Assembly (NCBI GenBank): GCA_041690675.1
Contig: JAWLGU010000010.1
Location: forward strand, 8,990 to 72,989
Source of the DNA: UBA7803 sp041690675
GTDB lineage: Bacteria > Pseudomonadota > Gammaproteobacteria > Pseudomonadales > Azotimanducaceae
Length of the DNA: 64,000 nucleotides
Reading direction: 5' to 3'
The position numbers and the translations under genes are program-made. The first letter of the stretch is position 1, and every line of letters starts with the position of its first letter. The notes below the pieces were generated by a model. It had not been told where the DNA came from and searched no databases. It saw only the letters and a program-made list of their open reading frames with translations. This document shows, one piece after another, positions 9,443 through 18,462 of the stretch.

Positions 9443-10088
9443 GGGGCCTCAGCAGATCCCTGAATGAGGCGATGACGGCGTCCGCGCCGAGGGCCGCGGG
9501 GGCGATGCCGTGATTGTAGCCATCCGGCACGCACACCACGGCGCAGCCGGCGGCGCGGGCACAGGCCACGTCGGTTTCCGAGTCCCCTACGAACAGCACC
9601 TCGCCCGGAGCCAGGCCCAATGCGGCGCAGGCGTGCAGCGCGGGGTCGGCGGCGGGCTTGGGCCGGGGCGCGGTATCGCCGCAGACCACGGTGTCGAAGA
9701 CCCCGTCCCAGCCGAGGGCGTCGAGCAGGGCCGCAGTCAGCCGGGTGTGCTTGTTGGTGACCACCGCCAGCCGTGCCCCCCGGTCTCGCAGGGCCTCGAG
9801 GCTCGCCTCCACGTCGGGATAAGGCGTGCTGTGCTCGGCGATGTTCCGCTCGTAGTGGTGCAGGAAGCGCTCGAACAATGCCTCCACGTCGGCATCCGCG
9901 CCCTGGTGGGCCAGGGCCTGCTCGATCAGCACCCGGGCCCCGTGGCTCACCCAGTGCCGGGTCAGGGCGTCGTCCACCGGCGCGAGCTCGGCGCTGGCGA
10001 GAGCGTGGTTCAGAGCGGCGCGGATGTCGGGCGCGGTATCCACCAGAGTGCCGTCCAGGTCGAAGAGGTAGCCGGCGAAGTGCTGCAC
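9432..10088 (-). CDS. gph: Phosphoglycolate phosphatase
   Basis: HAD-family hydrolase of 218 residues that removes phosphate from 2-phosphoglycolate. Motif I FDLDGTLVDTAPDI (residues 9-22) holds the nucleophile Asp; motif II VVTNKHTR near 108; motif III and IV EVLFVGDSETDVACARAAG near 160-178. The rpe-gph-trpE order is widely conserved in gammaproteobacteria. It begins one base after the rpe stop region and overlaps trpE. Confidence 0.95.
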   Translation of the reverse strand: MQHFAGYLFDLDGTLVDTAPDIRAALNHALASAELAPVDDALTRHWVSHGARVLIEQALAHQGADADVEALFERFLHHYERNIAEHSTPYPDVEASLEALRDRGARLAVVTNKHTRLTAALLDALGWDGVFDTVVCGDTAPRPKPAADPALHACAALGLAPGEVLFVGDSETDVACARAAGCAVVCVPDGYNHGIAPAALGADAVIASFRDLLRPRDD

Positions 10089-10089
10089 G

Positions 10090-10749
10090 TCAGCTCACCG
10101 CCTCCCGCATGGCCCCGATGGTGGCGGCGTAGTCGTCGCTACCGAAGATGGCGGAGCCGGCGACGAAGGTGTCCGCGCCCGCGTCCGCCACCCGGCGGAT
10201 GTTGTCGATCTTGATGCCGCCATCGATCTCCAGGCGGATCTCCCGGCCCGAGGCGTCGATGATGTCCCGGGCCCGGGACAGCTTGCCCAGGCTCGACTCG
10301 ATGAAGCTCTGGCCGCCGAACCCGGGGTTCACCGACATGATGAGCACCAGGTCCACCATGTCCACCACTTCCTCGAGCACCGTCAATGGCGTGGCGGGGT
10401 TGAACACCACTCCCGGACATGCGCCCCCTTCGCGGATGAGGCTCAGGGTGCGGTGCAGGTGCTCGGTGGCTTCGGGATGCACGCTGATGATGTCCGCGCC
10501 GGCGTCGATGAAGTCGCCGATCAGCCGATCCACCGGCTTCACCATCAGATGCACGTCCATGATGCAGTCGATACCCGCCTTGCGCAGGGACTCGAGCACC
10601 AGCGGGCCGATGGTGAGGTTCGGCACGTAATGGTTGTCCATCACGTCGAAGTGGATGATGTCGGCCCCGGCGTCCAGCACGTCGCGGATCTCGTCGCCGA
10701 GGCGGGAGAAATCCGCCGAGAGTATCGAGGGTGCAATCCAGTTTTCCAT
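10090..10749 (-). CDS. rpe: Ribulose-phosphate 3-epimerase
   Basis: Interconverts ribulose 5-phosphate and xylulose 5-phosphate. 219 residues starting MENWIAPSILSADFSRLG. Metal and catalytic motifs: HFDVMDNHYVPNLTIG (about 34-49), DVHLMVKPVDR (about 67-77), MSVNPGFGGQSF (about 140-151) and EIDGGI (about 174-179). The frame is open upstream, but this ATG gives the family's N-terminus. First gene of the rpe-gph-trpE-pncC set; 11 bases separate it from the J-domain gene upstream, so that gene may be in the same transcript. Confidence 0.96.
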   Translation of the reverse strand: MENWIAPSILSADFSRLGDEIRDVLDAGADIIHFDVMDNHYVPNLTIGPLVLESLRKAGIDCIMDVHLMVKPVDRLIGDFIDAGADIISVHPEATEHLHRTLSLIREGGACPGVVFNPATPLTVLEEVVDMVDLVLIMSVNPGFGGQSFIESSLGKLSRARDIIDASGREIRLEIDGGIKIDNIRRVADAGADTFVAGSAIFGSDDYAATIGAMREAVS

Positions 10750-10760
10750 GGCCGGGTATT

Positions 10761-11183
10761 CTACCCGGTTTTGACTCCGGGTTCGGTGGCGGCCGCGAGC
10801 AGCGCGTTCAAGGCCTCCCGCAGCTCGCACATGCGGGCCTCGGCTGCGGTCCGGTGGTGCGGGTCCGCGTCCCGGGGCAGGCGATCGGGATGCCAGCGGG
10901 AGACCTGGCGGCGATAGGCGAGGCGAATGGCAGCGCGATCTGCCTCCGGTCCCACGCCCAGCAGGGCCCGGGCCTTCTCGAGCAGTGGATCGCCCGGGTC
11001 GGGCTCTGGCGCGGCCCCGGGTGCTGCTCGGGTGAGGCAGCTGTCCAGGAGCTGCCCCACCACCAGGCCCCCGGCCAGCCACCACGCCAGCAGGCCGGGG
11101 TCCGGCGGCGCGAGCACCAGCGCAGCCGTCGTGGCGAGGGTCTTGCCGAGCCAGTTCCCGTAGGAGGCGTGGGTCGCGGACAT
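10761..11183 (-). CDS. Membrane-anchored small J-domain protein
   Basis: 140 residues. An N-terminal segment (about 14-45) is hydrophobic and probably one or two membrane spans; residues 65-135 form a J-domain with helix II AIRLAYRRQVSRWHPD, the diagnostic HPD at 96-98 and helix III EARMCELREALNALL. Such proteins stimulate an Hsp70 partner, here at the membrane; it resembles the C-terminal half of DjlA without the TerB domain. It stands in the position of a djlA-like gene in the Pseudomonas order, between murU and rpe. Partner and client unknown. Confidence 0.8.
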   Translation of the reverse strand: MSATHASYGNWLGKTLATTAALVLAPPDPGLLAWWLAGGLVVGQLLDSCLTRAAPGAAPEPDPGDPLLEKARALLGVGPEADRAAIRLAYRRQVSRWHPDRLPRDADPHHRTAAEARMCELREALNALLAAATEPGVKTG

Positions 11184-11249
11184 GAACCCACATTACGCAC
11201 CGCCATGGGCAGCCACCGTGACCGCTGCACGGCGCGCCGGTGCGCTCGG

Positions 11250-11921
11250 TCACGGTTTCCGAACGTCAGGCATGCCGTTCAGCGCGGCGAGCTGGGCCGG
11301 GGTGCCGATGTCGGTCCAGGCGCCGCGCCAGATCTGGCCGGAGAGCCGCCCCTGTGCCATCAGGCGGAAGTACACGTCCCGCAGGGAGAACGGCTCGACC
11401 CGGCGCCCGGTGAGCGACCGGGGATGCAGCAGGGCGATGCCGCAGTAGACATAGCCGTCGCCGCGGCCGGTGATCCGGCCGCCCTCCATGTCGAAATCGC
11501 CGCGCTCGCGGAACGTGGGCCTGGGGGTCACCACCAGGTGGGCGTCGGCGCCCGGGTCCAGATCCCCGGGCAGCCGGCTGAACGGGAAATCCGTGAAGAT
11601 GTCTCCGTTCAGCACCACGAACGGCGCGTCGCCGAGAAGCGGCAGCGCTTTGACCACGCCGCCGCCGGTTTCCAGCAGCTCGGTTTCCTCGCTGTAGCGG
11701 ATGCGCACCCCGCAGGCGCTGCCGTCGCCCATGGCGTCGACGATCCGCTCCCCCAAGTGATGCACGTTGATGACCACGTCCCGGATGCCGGCGGCGGCGA
11801 GCCAGCGAAGCTGGTGAGCCAGCAGCGGCTCGCCCCGGACCTCCACCAGAGGCTTGGGCAGGGAGTCCGTCAGCGGCCGCAGCCGCTCGCCGCGGCCGGC
11901 GGCCAGGATCATGGCCTTCAC
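11250..11921 (-). CDS. murU: N-acetylmuramate 1-phosphate uridylyltransferase
   Basis: 223-residue nucleotidyltransferase. N-terminal signature LAAGRGERLRPLTDSLPKPL (residues 6-25) binds the nucleotide; VVLNGDIFTDFPF near 105 carries the metal-binding Asp, and WTDIGTPAQL lies near the end. With AmgK it makes UDP-MurNAc from recycled MurNAc, bypassing MurA and MurB, which in Pseudomonas gives intrinsic fosfomycin tolerance. The GTG start overlaps the amgK stop as GTGA; an ATG three codons in is the alternative. Confidence 0.88.
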   Translation of the reverse strand: MKAMILAAGRGERLRPLTDSLPKPLVEVRGEPLLAHQLRWLAAAGIRDVVINVHHLGERIVDAMGDGSACGVRIRYSEETELLETGGGVVKALPLLGDAPFVVLNGDIFTDFPFSRLPGDLDPGADAHLVVTPRPTFRERGDFDMEGGRITGRGDGYVYCGIALLHPRSLTGRRVEPFSLRDVYFRLMAQGRLSGQIWRGAWTDIGTPAQLAALNGMPDVRKP

Positions 11922-12904
11922 GTCGGCGCCTCCAGCCGCCGCCGCGCCTGAGGCAGCACAGTCGCCACGTGGCCCGACAACGGCGCCAGCGCCGGGTAGC
12001 CCGCCGCCAGGTCGCGAATCCTCGTGAGCACCGGCACGATGTGCTGAAGATGCGAGTCGCGCTCGTCCCGGAGCGACAGCCGGGCAAAGATGCCCACCGC
12101 CTTGAGCTGACGCTGCAGCGCGGTGAGGTCCAGATCCCGGGCGAAGCGATCCCGCTCCACCGGGAGCGGCGTCCGCTCCAGGTAGTGCTCCCGCCAGCGG
12201 GCTACCTCGGTTTCCGGAAAGGTGTGGTAGCAGTCGCGCAGCAGGGAGGCCAGATCGTAGGTGGCCGGCCCCATCAGCGCGTCCTGAAAATCCACCACGC
12301 CCACGTAGCCCTCCGCGGTCAGCAGCAGGTTGCGGCAGTGGAAGTCGCGGTGCACGCAGCAGCGGGGTTGCGCCTGGGTGGCTTCCACGAGGATCTCGAA
12401 CGCCTCCAGCAGCGACTCCGGCGCCGCCATATTCAGCAGGGCTTGCAGAAACCACTCGCGGTAGATGGCGAGCTCTTCGGCGAAGCGCTGCCGGGTGTAG
12501 GGGGGAATTCGGCCGTCGCGTACCGCCTGCAGTCGCAGCAGCGTGTCGATGGCTCCCGGCAGCACCGTCTCCGCGCCCGGGTCCCGGTAGACGTCCTCGA
12601 AGTGTCGGGTGCCCAGATCCGTCATCAGGTACAGGCCTGCGGGGGCGTCCGCCGCCAGGAGTCGCGGAACGCCGATGCCGTGCCCGGCGAAGACGGTGGC
12701 CAGGGTGACGAACTGGGCGTTGTTCTCCAGGGTCGGCGGCGACTGCATGACCACGAAGCTGGTCGCGCCTTCCACCTGCAGCCGGTGGAAGCGCCGGTGG
12801 CTCGCCTCTACCGGCAGGGCGTCGAAGCGCACGGCGTCCACCGCCGGCGCCATGCCGAGCTCCGCCAGGCGCGCGCGGGCCCAGCTCTGCACTGCTACGT
12901 CCAT
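11918..12904 (-). CDS. amgK: N-acetylmuramate/N-acetylglucosamine anomeric kinase
   Basis: 328-residue aminoglycoside-phosphotransferase-fold kinase. Catalytic loop CVHRDFHCRNLL (about 188-199) and metal motif GVVDFQDALMGP (about 206-217) are intact; the N-terminal EASHRRFHRLQVEG and YLMTDLG are family features. It phosphorylates MurNAc (and GlcNAc) at C1 in peptidoglycan recycling. Coupled to murU, and divergent from lptD across only 35 bases, so peptidoglycan recycling and LPS export genes share a tiny promoter region. Confidence 0.88.
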   Translation of the reverse strand: MDVAVQSWARARLAELGMAPAVDAVRFDALPVEASHRRFHRLQVEGATSFVVMQSPPTLENNAQFVTLATVFAGHGIGVPRLLAADAPAGLYLMTDLGTRHFEDVYRDPGAETVLPGAIDTLLRLQAVRDGRIPPYTRQRFAEELAIYREWFLQALLNMAAPESLLEAFEILVEATQAQPRCCVHRDFHCRNLLLTAEGYVGVVDFQDALMGPATYDLASLLRDCYHTFPETEVARWREHYLERTPLPVERDRFARDLDLTALQRQLKAVGIFARLSLRDERDSHLQHIVPVLTRIRDLAAGYPALAPLSGHVATVLPQARRRLEAPT

Positions 12905-12939
12905 CTGTCGATTCTAGGTGAAGTGATGGTAAATCTCTT

Positions 12940-15414
12940 ATGATGCGCGCCATGCGAAGCGCGTGGAACAGGGGCGGCCCGCCGGGGGTCTTCGCGGGTC
13001 TCTGCCTGACGGGCTCGACCCTGCTCGCGTGCGCGGCAGCGTCGGTTGCGGCCGCGGCCGCGGACGAAGCCGCGCCGGTGAAGGAGGTGGCCGGGCAGAC
13101 GGACCTCGCCCGCCGCTACTGGGTACCCCGGTCGGCGCTGCCGCCGGAGCGGGCAGCGCTGGTGCCCGAGCACTGCGGCGGTGGTTACCTGGGCCCGACC
13201 TTCCCCTACCCCGGTGACGTGGACCAGGAGACGCTGCCCGTCGAAGCCCGCGCCGACCGGGCCGCCTATCGCCTGGAAGGCGATGTGGAGCTCTTCGGCA
13301 ACGTCACCATCGAGCAGGGAAACCGCACGGTCACCGCCGAGGAGGCGCGACTGCATCGGGAGACCCGGCTGGCCACCGCCGCCGGCCAGGTGCAGTTGCT
13401 GGAGCCGGGACTGGCCGTGCAGGGGACTCAGGCGACGGTCAACCTGGACACGGAAGCCGCCACCGTGGAGACCGTGCAGTTCCTGCTGCTCGACAGCGGC
13501 ATGCGCGGCGAGGCCCGGGCGCTGGCTCAGGACGAGCAGGGCAGCATGACCATGTCCCGTGGCTCGTTCACCCGCTGCGAGCCCGGCAACGACAGTTGGC
13601 GGATCAGCGCCTCCTCGGTGGTGGTGGAGGAGGGCGAGGTGTTCGCCACGGCCCGCAACGCCGTGCTGCGGGTGGGCCCGGTGCCGGTGCTCTACGCGCC
13701 GTACTTCCGCTTCCCGGTGAGCGACGACCGCCAGTCGGGCTGGCTGTTTCCCACCCTCGGCTACTCGGACGAGGACGGCTACGACATCACCCTGCCTTAC
13801 TACCTGAACCTGGCTCCCAATTACGATGCCACGCTGATTCCGCGCTACGTGAGTGAGCGTGGTGCAGGTCTGGAGACGGAGCTGCGGCACCTGTCGCGCT
13901 GGGAGCGCACGGTGCTGTCCGGAGCGTTCCTCTACAAGGACGACCTGTACGACGGCGAGTTCGAGCGCGACGACTTCGAGGAGCTGCGGGCGGCGGGGCT
14001 GGTCGGCGGGGAATTCGAGCCGGAGGACCGCTGGCTGCTGGCGCTGAACCACATGGGCGTGCTGGGCCGGTTCAGCACGGTGGTGGACTACACCGCAGTG
14101 AGCGACCGGGACTACTTCCACGATCTCGGCACCGACCTTCAGGTATCGAGTCAGATCGAGCTGGAGCGGCGCGGCGAGCTGCGCTACGACGCCGGCGGGC
14201 TGTCCATGCGGCTGTGGGCCCAGCGGTTCCAGCGCCTGGACGAGACCCGCGTGGACCCGTATCAGCGGCTGCCGGAGCTGGACATCAATTACCTCGGCCG
14301 ATTGCCGGGGCCGTTCGAGTGGTCGCTGGGGGCCTCGGCAGTGACCTTCACCCGGGAGAACGACGCCCTCACCGGCATCAATTCCGTGGTGGGGGATCGC
14401 CTGCACGTGGAGCCCAGGCTGCGCCTGCCGCTGGTCTCCCCCTGGGGTTTCCTCACCCTCACCGGCGGTTACCGTTACACCGCCTACGACCTGCGGGACG
14501 TGCCGGAGCCGCTGGGGGCGAAGCCGGAGCGCACCATCGGCCTCGGCAGCGCCCACGGCGGCCTCTTCTTCGAGCGTGACCTCGAGTGGTTCGGCGCCGA
14601 TCTGCTCCAGACCCTGGAACCCCAGCTCTACTACCTGTACCAGGAGTACGCGGCGCAGGACGACCTGCCGCGCTTCGACGCCACCGCCCTCACCTTCGGC
14701 TACAGTCAGCTGTTCCGCGACAACCGCTTTGCCGGCCTCGACCGCATCGGCGACGCCAATCAGCTCTCCGCCGGGGTCACCACCCGCTTCCTGGACCCCG
14801 CCAGCGGCCGGGAGTATTTCCGCGCGAGCCTGGGCGAGATCGTCTATTTCGACGACCGCCGGGTGACCCTCGAAGGATCGCCGGGGGATGCGGAGGCGCG
14901 TTCCAGCTCGGCGGTGGCCGGGGAGCTCGCCGGCTCCGTGGCCGGCGCCTGGCGCTTGAGCGGTAATGCGGTCTGGGATCCCCACGAGAACCGCTGGGAG
15001 GAGATCGGCAGCGCGATCCAGTACCGGCGAGACAACCGCCACATCGTCAATCTGGGCTATCGCAAGCGCCTGCAGGGTGACATCGACCAGACCGACGTGT
15101 CGCTGTATTGGCCCGTGAGCCGGCATTTCGCGGTGCTGGGCCGATGGAACTACGACGTGGTGAGCGGTCGAACGATTGAGGGATTCGGCGGCATCGAGTA
15201 CAACGACTGCTGCTGGCAGATTCGCTTCATGGCCCGACGCTTCCTGGACAGCCCCACCGGCCGCGCTCTGGATTTCGAGACGGTAGATCCGGACGAGGGG
15301 GTGTTCGTGCAGGTCGTGTTCAAGGGCCTCGCCGACTTCGGCGACAAGGTGGAGTCGGTGCTGGCGCGGGGCATCCGCGGCTATCGCAAGGAGAACGAGA
15401 TCGATGGGTACTGA
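12940..15414 (+). CDS. lptD: LPS-assembly protein LptD
   Basis: Outer-membrane barrel that, with LptE, inserts lipopolysaccharide into the outer leaflet. 824 residues: signal peptide about 1-40, an OstA/jelly-roll domain about 100-240 (FGNVTIEQGNRTVTAEEA, SRGSFTRCEPG), then the large LptD barrel (PYFRFPVSDDRQSGWLFP, LPYYLNLAPNYDATL). The Cys in RCEPG and the late pair NDCCW are where the inter-domain disulfides form. Start is the first of three nearby Met codons (12940, 12943, 12952). Overlaps surA by 11 bases; lptD-surA-pdxA-rsmA is a classic set. Confidence 0.96.
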   Translation: MMRAMRSAWNRGGPPGVFAGLCLTGSTLLACAAASVAAAAADEAAPVKEVAGQTDLARRYWVPRSALPPERAALVPEHCGGGYLGPTFPYPGDVDQETLPVEARADRAAYRLEGDVELFGNVTIEQGNRTVTAEEARLHRETRLATAAGQVQLLEPGLAVQGTQATVNLDTEAATVETVQFLLLDSGMRGEARALAQDEQGSMTMSRGSFTRCEPGNDSWRISASSVVVEEGEVFATARNAVLRVGPVPVLYAPYFRFPVSDDRQSGWLFPTLGYSDEDGYDITLPYYLNLAPNYDATLIPRYVSERGAGLETELRHLSRWERTVLSGAFLYKDDLYDGEFERDDFEELRAAGLVGGEFEPEDRWLLALNHMGVLGRFSTVVDYTAVSDRDYFHDLGTDLQVSSQIELERRGELRYDAGGLSMRLWAQRFQRLDETRVDPYQRLPELDINYLGRLPGPFEWSLGASAVTFTRENDALTGINSVVGDRLHVEPRLRLPLVSPWGFLTLTGGYRYTAYDLRDVPEPLGAKPERTIGLGSAHGGLFFERDLEWFGADLLQTLEPQLYYLYQEYAAQDDLPRFDATALTFGYSQLFRDNRFAGLDRIGDANQLSAGVTTRFLDPASGREYFRASLGEIVYFDDRRVTLEGSPGDAEARSSSAVAGELAGSVAGAWRLSGNAVWDPHENRWEEIGSAIQYRRDNRHIVNLGYRKRLQGDIDQTDVSLYWPVSRHFAVLGRWNYDVVSGRTIEGFGGIEYNDCCWQIRFMARRFLDSPTGRALDFETVDPDEGVFVQVVFKGLADFGDKVESVLARGIRGYRKENEIDGY

Positions 15415-16714
15415 CAGGCGCGCGCTCCGTGGCCGGCTGCTGCCGGCGGTGGCGCTGGTGGTGACGTCGCTGCTGCTCGCGGGGCCGCTCCGGGCCGAGT
15501 ACGAGCAGCTCGACGGCATCGTGGCGGTGGTCGACGACGACGTGGTGCTGGCCTCGGAGCTTCTCTCCCGGCTCGACGCGGTGAAGAAGCAGATCGCCGA
15601 ATCCAACGTGCAGGCGCCACCCAACGACGTGCTGGTGAGCCAGATCATGGAGCGCCTCATCCTCGAGAGCCTGCAGCTGCAGGAGGCGGACCGGCGCGGG
15701 GTGCAGGTGGACGACGAGACCCTGACGCGGGCGGTGCTGTCCTTTGCCGAGCAGAACGGCATGAACCTGGATCAGTTCCAGCAGGCACTGGCCATGGACG
15801 GGGTCAGCTACGCCGAGTTCCGGGAGCAGATCCGCCGCGAGATGGTCATGACCCGGCTGCAGCGCAACCTGGTGAGCCGGCGCATCGCAATCAGCGACAA
15901 GGACATCGACGACCTGCTGAGCTCCCCCTACTACCAGCAGCTGCTGTCCGACGAGTACCGGGTCGGGCACATTCTGCTGACCATCGACGAGGAAGCGACC
16001 GACGCGGCGGTGGTGGCGGCTCGGGAGCAGGCCGCCGACATCGTCCGGCAGCTGCGGGAGGGGGCCGAATTCCGCCAGATGGCCATCACCCATTCCTCGG
16101 CTCCGACGGCCCTGGAAGGCGGCGACCTGGGCTGGCGCAAGGCCGGCGAGCTGCCCTCGCTGTTCGCCGAGCAGGTGCTGAGCCTGTCACCCGGAGAGAC
16201 CGCAGATCCCATCGAGACCCGAGGCGGTATACACATCGTCCAGCTCCTGGACGTTCGGGGCGCGAGCACCCAGAGCCAGCAGCAGGCCCACCTGCGCCAC
16301 ATTCTGGTGCAGCCCTCCGCCGTTCGCACGGAGGAGGAGGCCGAGGCGCTGATCAGGGAGATCCATCAGCGCCTGGAGGATGGCGCCGACTTCGCGGAGC
16401 TGGCCCGGGAATATTCCGAGGATCCCGGCAGCGCGCTGAACGGCGGCGACCTGGGCTGGACCGCCGGGGACGAGTTCGTGCCGGAGTTCCGCCAGGCGGC
16501 CGCCGCTACCGCCACCGGCGCGATCTCGGAGCCGTTCCGCTCCCAGTACGGCTGGCACGTGCTGGAGGTTCTGGACCGCCGGGAACAGGACATGAGCGAG
16601 GAGGCCCGCCGCAGCATGGCGCTGCAGATCCTCCACCAGCGCCGCTTCGACGAGGAACTGCAGAAGTGGCAGAAGGAGCTGCGGGACGAGGCCTTCGTCG
16701 ACGTGCGGATCTGA
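15404..16714 (+). CDS. surA: Periplasmic chaperone and peptidyl-prolyl isomerase SurA
   Basis: Escorts outer-membrane proteins, including LptD, across the periplasm. 436 residues: signal peptide about 1-35 cut after LRA, SurA N-terminal chaperone domain (VAVVDDDVVLASELLSRLD onward), and two parvulin PPIase domains beginning near YRVGHILLTIDE and LRHILVQPSAV. Both parvulin domains keep the GGDLGW motif. Start at ATG inside the end of lptD. Confidence 0.96.
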   Translation: MGTDRRALRGRLLPAVALVVTSLLLAGPLRAEYEQLDGIVAVVDDDVVLASELLSRLDAVKKQIAESNVQAPPNDVLVSQIMERLILESLQLQEADRRGVQVDDETLTRAVLSFAEQNGMNLDQFQQALAMDGVSYAEFREQIRREMVMTRLQRNLVSRRIAISDKDIDDLLSSPYYQQLLSDEYRVGHILLTIDEEATDAAVVAAREQAADIVRQLREGAEFRQMAITHSSAPTALEGGDLGWRKAGELPSLFAEQVLSLSPGETADPIETRGGIHIVQLLDVRGASTQSQQQAHLRHILVQPSAVRTEEEAEALIREIHQRLEDGADFAELAREYSEDPGSALNGGDLGWTAGDEFVPEFRQAAAATATGAISEPFRSQYGWHVLEVLDRREQDMSEEARRSMALQILHQRRFDEELQKWQKELRDEAFVDVRI

Positions 16715-16718
16715 AGTC

Positions 16719-17672
16719 GTGCTCGCCGTCACACCGGGTGAGCCCGCCGGCATCGGGCCGGATCTGGTGGTCGCTCTGGCGAGCCGGCCCCGCGGCCTGG
16801 ACTGGGTGGCGGTGGCGGATCCCGACCTGCTGTTGGCGCGCGCCCGACAGCTCGGCATCGAGCTGTCGGTCGAGAGCGATCTTTCGTCTCCCAGCCGGCA
16901 GCCCGGCCATCTGACGGTGGTGCCGGTGCCGCTGGTGGCGCCGGTGCAGCCGGGGCGGCTCGCGGTGGAGAACGCCGCCTACGTGGTGGCGACCCTGGAG
17001 CGGGCAGCGGATGGCTGCCTCGCCGGCACCTTTCGCGGCATGGTCACCGGGCCCGTGCAGAAATCCGTCATCAACGACGCGGGCATCCCCTTCTCCGGCC
17101 ACACCGAGTTCCTCTGTCAGCGGGCGGGCGCCGACGACGTGCTCATGCTGCTGGTGGCGGGCAGCTTGCGGGTGGCGCTGGCCACCACGCACCTGCCGCT
17201 GCGCGCGGTGCCCGACGCCATCACCCGGCCGCTGCTGGAGCGGCGCCTGACGCTGCTCATCGACGGTCTGCGTCAGCGGTTTCGAATCGCCGCGCCGCGT
17301 GTCCTGGTGGCGGGCCTGAACCCTCACGCCGGCGAGGCGGGACATCTCGGCCGCGAGGAGATCGACGTCATCGCGCCGGTCTGCGAGGCCGCCCGCCGCG
17401 CCGGTCACGACGTGCGCGGGCCGTTGCCGGCGGACACCCTGTTCACCCCGGAGCTGCTGGCGGAGGCGGACGCGGTGCTGGCCATGTACCACGATCAGGG
17501 CCTGCCCGTGCTCAAGCACGTGGGGTTCGGCGAGGCGGTCAATGTGACCCTCGGCCTGCCGTTCGTGCGCACGTCGGTGGACCACGGTACCGCGCTGGAG
17601 CTTGCCGGCACGGGCCGGGCCCGCAGCGGCAGCCTGGAAGCGGCGCTCGCCCTGGCCGCGCGGCTGGGGTGA
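16719..17672 (+). CDS. pdxA: 4-hydroxythreonine-4-phosphate dehydrogenase
   Basis: Oxidises 4-phosphohydroxy-threonine in pyridoxal 5'-phosphate synthesis. 317 residues from a GTG start 4 bases after surA. TPGEPAGIGPDL at the N-terminus, MVTGPVQKSVIN near 112, SGHTEFLC near 130 and MYHDQGLPVLKHVGFG near 260 are the substrate and metal-binding signatures, with the three metal His (in GHTEF, NPHAGE, YHDQG) present. Confidence 0.95.
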   Translation: MLAVTPGEPAGIGPDLVVALASRPRGLDWVAVADPDLLLARARQLGIELSVESDLSSPSRQPGHLTVVPVPLVAPVQPGRLAVENAAYVVATLERAADGCLAGTFRGMVTGPVQKSVINDAGIPFSGHTEFLCQRAGADDVLMLLVAGSLRVALATTHLPLRAVPDAITRPLLERRLTLLIDGLRQRFRIAAPRVLVAGLNPHAGEAGHLGREEIDVIAPVCEAARRAGHDVRGPLPADTLFTPELLAEADAVLAMYHDQGLPVLKHVGFGEAVNVTLGLPFVRTSVDHGTALELAGTGRARSGSLEAALALAARLG

Positions 17673-17676
17673 CGGC

Positions 17677-18456
17677 ATGAGGGCGCGCAAGCGGTTCGGC
17701 CAGCATTTTCTCAGCGACCAGGGAGTACTCGGGCGCCTGGTCGGGGCCATCCGTCCGCAGCCCCACGACCGCCTGCTGGAGATCGGGCCGGGGCACGGCG
17801 CGCTGACGGAGCATCTCTACGGCATGACGGAGCGTTTCCTGGCCGTAGAGATCGACCGCGATCTCGTGCCGTTCCTGAAGGCGCGATTCGCGGAGTTGGA
17901 GCTGGTGAACGACGACATCCTGCGGGTGGATCTGCAACGCCTGCTGAGCGATGGTGACCGGCAATGGCGGCTCGTGGGCAATCTGCCGTACAACATCTCC
18001 ACACCGCTGATGCTGCGGCTGCTCGATCATCTGGACCGCATCCAGGACATGCACTTCATGCTGCAGCGCGAGGTGGCGGCCCGTCTGGCAGCGGCGCCGG
18101 GCAGCAAGGCATGGGGCCGGATCACCGTGCTCACCCAGTACCACTGCGAGGTCGATCTGCTCTTCGAGGTGTCGCCGGATAGCTTCACTCCGCCCCCCAA
18201 GGTGCACTCGGCCGTGCTGCGGATGGTGCCGCGGCGGGAAAAGCTGGCGCTGAACGACCCGGAAGCGTTCGCCCGTCTGCTGCGGCATGCTTTCGCGCAG
18301 CGCCGCAAACAGCTCGGTAACGCCCTGCAGTCTCTCGAGCCCGATTTCGCCCGCGCCGGAGTCGACCCCACCCGCCGTGCCGACGGCGTCTCTGTGGCCG
18401 AGTTCGTGGCGCTCGCGAACACCATAGCGGCACCGCCGGCCAACAACGGAGGCTGA
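17677..18456 (+). CDS. rsmA: 16S rRNA (adenine1518/1519-N6) dimethyltransferase
   Basis: KsgA/RsmA, which dimethylates two adjacent adenines in helix 45 of 16S rRNA. 259 residues starting MRARKRFGQHFLSD, the family signature; SAM motif LEIGPGHGALTEHL near 32-45 and the catalytic NLPYNIS near 104-110. Starts 4 bases after the pdxA stop. The apaG gene that usually follows it is absent. Confidence 0.96.
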   Translation: MRARKRFGQHFLSDQGVLGRLVGAIRPQPHDRLLEIGPGHGALTEHLYGMTERFLAVEIDRDLVPFLKARFAELELVNDDILRVDLQRLLSDGDRQWRLVGNLPYNISTPLMLRLLDHLDRIQDMHFMLQREVAARLAAAPGSKAWGRITVLTQYHCEVDLLFEVSPDSFTPPPKVHSAVLRMVPRREKLALNDPEAFARLLRHAFAQRRKQLGNALQSLEPDFARAGVDPTRRADGVSVAEFVALANTIAAPPANNGG

Positions 18457-18462
18457 CGCAGC

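Noticed and set aside
12895..15762. Long open frame on the minus strand opposite lptD and surA
   Set aside because: Typical mirror frame of a very GC-rich gene; composition is His/Gln/Val/Arg-rich with no family motif, and lptD is certain on the other strand.
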